A stretch of DNA of 64,000 nucleotides from Selaginella moellendorffii (lineage: Eukaryota; Streptophyta; Lycopodiopsida; Selaginellales; Selaginellaceae): assembly GCF_000143415.4 (NCBI RefSeq), contig NW_003314287.1, positions 1,323,514 through 1,387,513 of the forward strand. The letters are read 5' to 3'. Under the pieces are notes generated by a model. The model was given only the letters and a program-made list of their open reading frames with translations. It ran no database searches and had not been told where the DNA came from. A program made the translations under genes and the position numbers. The number at the start of each line of letters is the position of its first letter. The first letter of the stretch is position 1. Below are positions 57,588-64,000 of this stretch, in pieces.

Positions 57588-58493
57588 TTAAAATAAACTC
57601 AAAATTTTATAAATACTATCTGTATTTGTATCTTGTAGAAAAGGTTCCCCTAAGTTATTTATATGTAATACAAGACAAAGCATAAGACATTCTAACTCTT
57701 TACAACTTAATTCAATCAGCCAAACTCCACCATTTGTGCCCCATATTCCAACTTTGCCATTAATTAAAACTTGCAAATAACAATTGCTATCCTTTCCTTG
57801 AGTATCACTTGACCAATATACAGTACCTGTTTGGATATGATTAAGCATAAGATTACATTGGTATAATGTAAGTCTGAATTTAAAATTGGATGAAATGATA
57901 CTGTTTCCATCTTCAATATAAGAACCTATACTCCTTAAAGTTCCTGCTGATATTATAAAAGAGTATGGCCAACATAACTCTAGTGACAATTCATTCGTAT
58001 TTAATATTTGTGGTAAATTTGGCAGTGGTTGATTAGGATTTCTTGTTTTAGGACTCTCTGTGAAATAATCAGCATACAAATATGGCTTAGTAACTCCTAT
58101 ATGACCATAAGCTTTAGCACGTATTGCAATCTCTATTAAATCAACCATTTCTTTATAATTATCTATTAAAAATTTACCTGTGGCATATAGCTTTTTACTT
58201 GTTCTAGATTCTATACTACAATCTGTAGACCGTCTATCACTTTGCTGAAATGTTTGAAATCTCATATATGTCAAAGGAACACTTGTAGGATATGCCCATG
58301 CAATACCTAGTTCATATTGTGTTTCATTTTGAATATTTGCAGTTGTAGGAAGATTTTTGATTGATTGTACAATTAGATCTATATGAGCATTAGAAAAATG
58401 CCATGGCAATACAGCTATCCAAATTTCAAGTCTAGATTGACAAGCAATTGCTATTAAACTTATTATCAATATAACTAATGCTTTTGACAACAA
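57588..58493 (-). CDS. Secreted protein with degenerate bulb-type lectin domain
   Basis: Intronless frame of 301 residues, noticeably AT-rich. Residues 1-20 (MLSKALVILIISLIAIACQS) form a clear signal peptide. Residues ~205-270 resemble a bulb-type (mannose-binding) lectin repeat: LTLYQCNLMLN, GTVYWSSDTQGKDSNCYLQVLINGK, VGIWGTNGGVWLI. The sugar-binding consensus QxDxNxVxY is not preserved, so sugar binding is doubtful. The middle ~170 residues (Trp/Tyr-rich, four Cys) are not recognised. It probably acts outside the cell. A lectin-fold storage or defence protein is possible, but this is inference. Confidence 0.6.
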   Translation of the reverse strand: MLSKALVILIISLIAIACQSRLEIWIAVLPWHFSNAHIDLIVQSIKNLPTTANIQNETQYELGIAWAYPTSVPLTYMRFQTFQQSDRRSTDCSIESRTSKKLYATGKFLIDNYKEMVDLIEIAIRAKAYGHIGVTKPYLYADYFTESPKTRNPNQPLPNLPQILNTNELSLELCWPYSFIISAGTLRSIGSYIEDGNSIISSNFKFRLTLYQCNLMLNHIQTGTVYWSSDTQGKDSNCYLQVLINGKVGIWGTNGGVWLIELSCKELECLMLCLVLHINNLGEPFLQDTNTDSIYKILSLF

Positions 58494-60722
58494 CCAATCA
58501 CATCAAAATATTGGACACGCCTACCTATGCATAATAATACAAGTATATATGATTTTTAATGTAATGTGTACAAGTGTAGTAAACTTATTATAATTAACGC
58601 CATTACTATTCCTTATTTACTAAGGATACAATCTAAATGCTCCATATGGCAAGGTTCTATACTTCTATTGCATTGCCTTCCAGCTTTGGTAGCTTGAAGG
58701 ATTTGGTTTCAAAGGAACACAAAGGGGAGGATCTAGTGGCGGAGATTGGGGCCACGTTTAGGGAATCAAATGTTTAATATTATATAAAAGAAGTTTTCTT
58801 ACATGCTTGAGAAAAGGCTTTAAATTTTGCATTTATGTTATTTGATTTGCTAATTTCTTTGAGCTTGATTTCTTATCCTTCATCATTCTTGATTCTTGAA
58901 GAATGTATTTTTTAGTGCTTGAATGTTGCTCCTTATTTCTTGTGGTAGATAAAGCTTTCTCATGATGCTTTATCATATTTTTTGCTCTAAATCTTGACAC
59001 TGTATATGGTATAGTGAGCAAAAATATGATGTAAAAAGGTAGATTCTAAAAGGAATAGTAATAATAATAATAGTGAGTAAAAATAATTAAAAAAAGACAT
59101 TTTTTTTAATAATCTATAGACAATTTAATGTTTGTTTTTTTAGTTATACCTAAAAATATGTAGCACAGATTCTATAAAGAATTATAAATAAAATCTAACC
59201 CTTAGGGTGGGGTCCTCCCATGTGAAGTTTTTCAAGGGGGAAAATTTATAAGGGGGAACTTAGTGTCCCCCCCTCCTTGAGAATTTTGGTAGAACAAACC
59301 AATAAAATGGTGTCATGTATAAAATGTTATTCATTACTTATAAAATACAAAATAAATTTAACTAAGAACCTTAAAGTTTTAGAAAGGGGAATTGGGGTGA
59401 AGAAATTTCTATATAGGGGACACATGGAATAATGCCCTTAGATATATGCTAAAGATAATGAAGTAGAATTAGAGTTTCAGAGCTGTGGGTTAGAGAACAA
59501 AGTGATAGAGAAGACTTCTAACTATATAGTCAAGGAGTAAAGAATAGAAATATAATATTATATATTTACCATCTTTTTATATTTATTAAGGACAGTTATT
59601 TGTTTGACCAAATTATCTAAAATCTTTTCCATTGGTTTTAATATTTTATTTGAGTTTTATTGTACCTCATAACAATTTGAACACTCTAATATTAGCAGCT
59701 TCCTTAGTTCCTCTTCTTTAACTTTAGTCAGATTTCGATATTCTATGGAAGTCATATCAAGTGTTCTAACAATCTAATATAACACTTCACTCATAATTTC
59801 AATAAATGGCAATTTGAATAAGGAAGCTATAAAACTTGGATTGCATGCCATCAATTAGAAAAACTTATCTAATATTCCACTTTGAATTCTTGATTAGATA
59901 TCTTCTTAGTTAGACCTCTTATTTGGTTCTCCACACTTTCAAAAATAGTGATCATGTTTTTTAGGATTTTGATTTTTTTATCCAGCATTTCACCAACATA
60001 GTCAATGATAATGATCAAGAGTGCACTACCATCACTAAATTGCAACAATTGCACTAAGGCTCCAAGTTTGTATTGGAATTCTTCCACATTAAGAGTGAGT
60101 AACTCAGTTATCATCTCATAGTTGAGTTGGAGAGGAATTTTAGATCAGTTGTGAAAACATTGTGTTCTTGAGCTTGTCTAGGTGCAGGCTGAATGTTTTA
60201 GAGTTGTCCCACCAATCTGAGTGAAAAAAAGGCTTGTTTGACATCTTTTTGTTGTATTTGTGGAAATTTGTGAGGATCTTGTAGTCAGCCATGGAAACAT
60301 GATGTGTAGAAAGGTGTCAAGCATCACCGAGGAAAAGAAAAAAGTGAGTTAGTGAAGTTGTGGTGTAGTGTTTGGAGGAGTTGCCATTACTTAGACAACG
60401 AAGAATGGGCATCTGTTGCAGTGTATGACACCAAGAGCTGGGCTGCATCATTCCCATCTGGAAGAAGGCCATAATTAGGCCAGATTGGGTGCGCTTAGGG
60501 CAGCCAGCAACAACCAGCTTTTAGAGCATGTGGAATAACACGAGATAAGTTACTACCCTCCCATTGCCACCACATGAATTACTCCTTGCTTGGACTGTTT
60601 GCCCCTGAGGTACAAGCTCTTGCTTATCCATAAGTCTAGAATGATACATATATAATATATAGATATATAGATTATATATATGTATATGCGAAAAATCTTT
60701 TTGCCCTAATGAAAACCCCTGG
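58494..60722. other. AT-rich intergenic stretch
   Basis: No convincing gene. A minus-strand frame at 59869-60114 (81 residues, helical and Leu/Ile-rich) could be a remnant but has no recognisable motif. A TA-rich microsatellite lies at 60650-60690, just upstream of the RsfS gene. Confidence 0.45.
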
Positions 60723-62018
60723 ATGATGCTACGGAGGAGCGTGCGCTTGGCGAGGCGCTGCTGTGGCGCTGCCCTCCAGGATCACATTCCATGGTATGTC
60801 CGCAGGAAGATTGCCAGAGAAGCTAGCAGCGATGGCGTAGAGGGAGCGAAAAACGAACTCATTGCTAGGCCGCGAGAGAGTGATGGCTTTGGATATGGGG
60901 CTAGAGTCGCAATGCAGGGGCATTTCGAGAGGGGGGATCTGGAAAGCCTGGAAAGCGGGCAAGAAGATGAGAGCGAGGATGAGAGCGAGAGTGAGAGTCT
61001 GGAGGATTTGGGATACTTGAGTGATGTTCTAGCCAGTAAAAAAATCGAGCTAGAAAATTTCGCTAGAGGTGAGCTGAGTGACCTTCAAGACAGTGAAGAA
61101 CTCGAGGAAGAAGAGTGCGTTAGCAGTGAGGTGAGCGATCTTCAAGACAGTGAAGAACTCGAGGAGGAATTTGAGGAAGAAGATCATCAGTTTGAAGAAG
61201 ACGAAGAAGAAGTAGAAGATGAGCTTCAGAGACAATTTCGATCACAGTCGACCCAAGCTTCGGATCAACTCTTGCTGATTGCCGAGACATCATCAGACTC
61301 TGAGCCAGTGAGTTCTGTTTCTTTGCCTTGCTAAGTTCCTTTTTTCTATTTCATCTACTGTTACACAGGAAGACGAAGCTCCACCGACGAGCTACTTGCA
61401 CAAGCTGACGGTCCGCGAGGTTGCAAAGATTTTGAGAAAACTTCGTGGCATTGATCTCAAGATCTTGAACGTCCAAGCACGGTGCCAGTGGACAGACTAC
61501 ATGGTTTTCGTGTCTGGAAAGTCCACGAGACATATCAGGGGCATGGCGGACAGTATAGTCGCAAGAGTAAGTCACTCTCCATCCTTTTTCCCTTCATGTT
61601 TTTCATGGTCTACTTTCCAGGTGAAGAAGAAGTCCACAGAGGACAACCATTTGGAATTCCCATCTGTCGAAGGCCGCGCTTGCGAGCACTGGATGGTCGT
61701 CGACTGCGGTAACATTTTCAGTGATCGCTCATTCGTTTCTTCGTCCAACTCGTGTGCCTTGGATCTCCAGGCAGCATAGTCGTGCATGTCTTTAGCGAGG
61801 AGGCCCGCGCGCGCTATAATCTGGAGCAAAAGTGGGGAGGAGAAGAAGTAGTCATGGACGAGCAGAAAAAGGAAGAAGAAGAGCGAGACCGCGAGAGGGA
61901 GACGAAGGAACAAGGTGCTACCGCGGCAACGGTACTTGGCCAAGAAACCTCGAAAAAGAAAAAGAAGAAAAAGGCAAGCGCTCGACCCGCTTCAATCGCT
62001 CCTCTTGTTCTTTGCTAG
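60723..62018 (+). CDS. RsfS/Iojap-family ribosomal silencing factor, organellar
   Basis: Four exons (60723-61307, 61369-61566, 61621-61708, 61771-62018) with 54-62 bp introns; 372 residues. Residues ~200-310 form the RsfS/Iojap domain: VREVAKILRKLRGIDLKILNV, CQWTDYMVFVSGKSTRHIRGMA, WMVVDCGSIVVHVF and YNLEQKWG. In bacteria RsfS binds uL14 and blocks subunit joining; plant homologues act in plastids or mitochondria. The N-terminus (MMLRRSVRLARRCCGAA) is Arg-rich and amphipathic, favouring mitochondria. Between it and the domain lies a ~110-residue, very acidic insert with a 12-residue repeat (SDLQDSEELEEE at 119-130 and 138-149). The C-terminal tail is charged with a Lys run. Both additions are unusual for the family. 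It converges on the trihelix gene 168 bp away. Confidence 0.88.
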
Positions 62019-62185
62019 CTTCACTTTGCTATGGTTTTTATATCTATCCAATATGAAAGAGCAGGAAGATTAGAAACCAGGGAGAGAAAATTGTCTCCTC
62101 TAGATCGTACATTTGTTTGATCTTTGCGTAAAGATGATCTTTTGTTTCATCGTTCTCGATGTTATTTCGCACACCAACTTCTGGT

Positions 62186-63190
62186 CTAGTTGTTATCATC
62201 GCCAGGATTTGTCGCGTGCTGCTGGAAGAATCGCGCATCCACGATGAGCCTCGCGATCTCCCACTGCGTCTCGTTGCGCTTCTGCTGCAGCTCCTTGAGA
62301 ACCTCGAGTCGCTTCTCTTCCAGCATCTGCCGCCGCTGCTCCATCCTCTCCAGCGCGTCGATCATCATCTGCGCCACTTCTCTCATCTGGTGCTGCTGAT
62401 GATGATGCTGCGGCTCCACTGGCGAGGAAGACGAGCCTGGAGCCACCACACGCTTGCGTTTCTTCTTGCTTGCTTCTTTGCCGTGGTGATGATCTTGATG
62501 AGACCACTGCTGTTGTTGCTGATCCTGCCCCGGAATTCCAAAACGTGGTGGTGGTGGTGGCGGCGGCGGCGGCAGCGTCGGTGGCGAGCAGAACGACGAC
62601 CGCATCATCAGCTCCTCCTGGATCCCGTTGAGACCGACCAGAGCATCCTCCGAGCCTCCAATCCCGTCGTCAAACTCCGGGTGGTGATCCACGAACTGAT
62701 CCGGCGGCGCTGGGACTTTGTCCGCGAGAGGAGCCGCCGCCGTCACCACTTTCGTATCAGCGCCGCCACCGCCAGCGGCTGTCTTCACCGTGATCCTCTC
62801 GATGCGGTTGTACCACTTCCACTTGACAGGGGTGCCGAGCCGGCGCTTCTCACGGACCGTCTTGAAAGTTTTCTTGAGCGAGTCTATCTTGTTCTTGCAG
62901 CGGTTGTAGTTGTAGACGGGCTTCCCAGCTGCACACTGAGCGTTGAGGCCGTCCACCACCTCCTGCCACTCCTTGGCCCGCAGCGTCCCCCTCTGGAGTG
63001 CCAAGTACCTCTCCGTGTAGAGATCCAGCAACACCAACGTTGCTCGGTCGTCCCACTCCTTCCACGCCTCCACCTGCGTTGCCGCTGCTCCTGTTGCTGT
63101 TACCGCCACCCCCGCGGTTGCCGCATGCGACCCACCGCAGAATGCACCGTTGCCGTCCCGCAGCACCCCGCCGCCGCCTGCGTCCGCCAT
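62186..63190 (-). CDS. Trihelix transcription factor (SIP1/ASIL-like)
   Basis: Single exon, 334 residues. Residues ~43-132 form a trihelix DNA-binding domain: three helices with spaced Trp residues (AWKEWDDRA, KEWQEVVDGLN, KWKWYNRIERI) and the RCKNKIDSLKKTFK core of the SIP1/ASIL clade. Then come an Ala/Gly/Pro-rich linker with a nine-Pro run (207-215), Gln and His runs, a nuclear localisation signal KKKRKR (242-247), and a C-terminal coiled coil (~270-320) typical of the clade for dimerisation. It probably acts as a nuclear repressor of seed or spore-type genes by analogy with ASIL proteins (inference). ATG 63190 was chosen because the upstream open frame belongs to the capping-protein gene and its untranslated region. 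Confidence 0.87.
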   Translation of the reverse strand: MADAGGGGVLRDGNGAFCGGSHAATAGVAVTATGAAATQVEAWKEWDDRATLVLLDLYTERYLALQRGTLRAKEWQEVVDGLNAQCAAGKPVYNYNRCKNKIDSLKKTFKTVREKRRLGTPVKWKWYNRIERITVKTAAGGGGADTKVVTAAAPLADKVPAPPDQFVDHHPEFDDGIGGSEDALVGLNGIQEELMMRSSFCSPPTLPPPPPPPPPRFGIPGQDQQQQQWSHQDHHHGKEASKKKRKRVVAPGSSSSPVEPQHHHQQHQMREVAQMMIDALERMEQRRQMLEEKRLEVLKELQQKRNETQWEIARLIVDARFFQQHATNPGDDNN

Positions 63191-63411
63191 AGCCACAAAC
63201 GCCCACCCGCTTCCGTACACCGCACCCCCTCTCGTACACCTCCTCCTCTTGTAATATTCCGCATTGTCACCTATAGCCTGTGATATATCACTGTCCTGAA
63301 ACAGTCCAGTCCAGTTGAGCTCCTGTTTGATGTTCGTGAGAAGAGAAAGTGTTCGATGGTCATGAAAAATGAAAAGAAAGAAAACGTTACCGTGGATAAG
63401 AACGAGGTACG

Positions 63412-64000
63412 TCAATGAACCGAGCGTCTGCGAACTATGTCGCCTACAACAGCTTGTTGCAAGCTCTGGCCAGTGGCCGATGTTGCTGTCAGGATTTCCA
63501 AAGGTTCTCGCATTGTAAAAACAACTTCTTTCGTTTTCCCGAAGTACACCTGGAAAAATCGCTAGTTGGGAGGATGCATCGGTGAGAAATATCTGTGATA
63601 CCTGGTCCAAGCCGTTTCTCAGTTTGCTTTCCATATCCTCGATCATTCTACCCATGTTTCCAAGGTGGCCTTCTGTCGAGGGAAAATCAGCCTCCATCTG
63701 TGCACATTCAATTTCAATTTCAATCATCATCTCTCTGGCAAGTGAGTCTTTGCAAACCTGTCGAACGATAGAGCCAGATAGACCAAAAGACATAGATGGA
63801 TCGTCTTTCGTTGTGAAAGAAAGCATCACTGTGCTTGTAAGACAGTAGTGGGCTTCTCCTTCCTCTTCAGACACCTCCAAAAAGGTAAAAAAAAAAAAAA
63901 AAAACAGAGCTGTTAAGGCAACGAAAAGATGGAGAACAACTACCTCAATAATGTGAATAGCATCCCACAGCCCGTGATCTAAGAGTCCTCGACGTCCTTC
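63412..64000 (-). CDS. CPB: F-actin-capping protein subunit beta, 3' end only
   Basis: The C-terminal exons of the beta subunit of the heterodimer that caps actin filament barbed ends. Exons on the minus strand: 63944-64000 and beyond (GLWDAIHIIE), 63758-63874 (AHYCLTSTVMLS, SFGLSGSIVRQ), 63602-63697 (MEADFPSTEGHLGNMGRM, KLRNGLDQ), 63412-63549 (VYFGKTKEVVFTMR to the stop). Introns are 52-69 bp; the one at 63698-63757 contains no stop, so it could be read through. The conserved actin-binding tentacle region ends in QQAVVGDIVRRRSVH. The 5' part of the gene lies outside the window. It is followed 222 bp away by the trihelix gene on the same strand. Confidence 0.88.

Noticed and set aside
62159-63283. 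374-codon plus-strand frame
   Set aside because: Antisense shadow of the GC-rich trihelix gene.
62186-63880. A single 564-residue minus-strand protein
   Set aside because: It fuses capping-protein exons, introns and intergenic sequence with the trihelix protein. Splice sites and the capping-protein stop at 63412 show two genes.

Overview
This is plant nuclear DNA. The best fit is a lycophyte of the Selaginella type (inference). Reasons: very short introns of about 47-72 bp in conserved genes, intronless PLS-type pentatricopeptide-repeat (PPR) genes, tightly packed host genes, and a dense block of nested Ty3/gypsy chromoviruses.

The left ~39 kb is almost entirely repeats. A perfect-ended hairpin element (1-391) is followed by an unidentified decayed gene (683-1815). 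Next is a Cassandra-like TRIM whose 194-bp LTRs carry 5S rRNA-derived sequence; it is split by a complete non-autonomous LTR element ('A', 1910-9275, TSD CCTTA). To its right lies a truncated chromovirus ('B1', 9780-14056) and a plus-strand, AT-decayed relic of the same family (15318-16560).

Positions 17302-39421 are one decayed chromovirus ('C', TSD TTGGC) swollen from about 4.8 kb to 22 kb by later insertions: a second TRIM ('E'), a 285-bp MITE, a B-family chromovirus ('B2') with a 1.7-kb duplication of C next to a B solo LTR (TSD CGGTG), and a full-length chromovirus ('D', 31255-38589, TSD CCAAT). The B2 integrase carries two intron-like insertions whose removal restores the frame.

The right side is host gene space: plastid-type ATP-phosphofructokinase (13 exons) and a PPR gene, then a PPR pseudogene and a 5-kb AT-rich stretch with a TSD-flanked solo LTR. 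After that come a Crinkler-type nuclease/kinase-like protein gene, a DUF1635-like coiled-coil gene, a second PPR gene, a secreted lectin-like gene, a RsfS/Iojap gene, a trihelix transcription-factor gene, and the 3' end of an F-actin-capping protein beta gene. These host genes do not form a pathway; proximity reflects compactness. Organellar gene expression (two PPR proteins, RsfS) is the only recurring theme.
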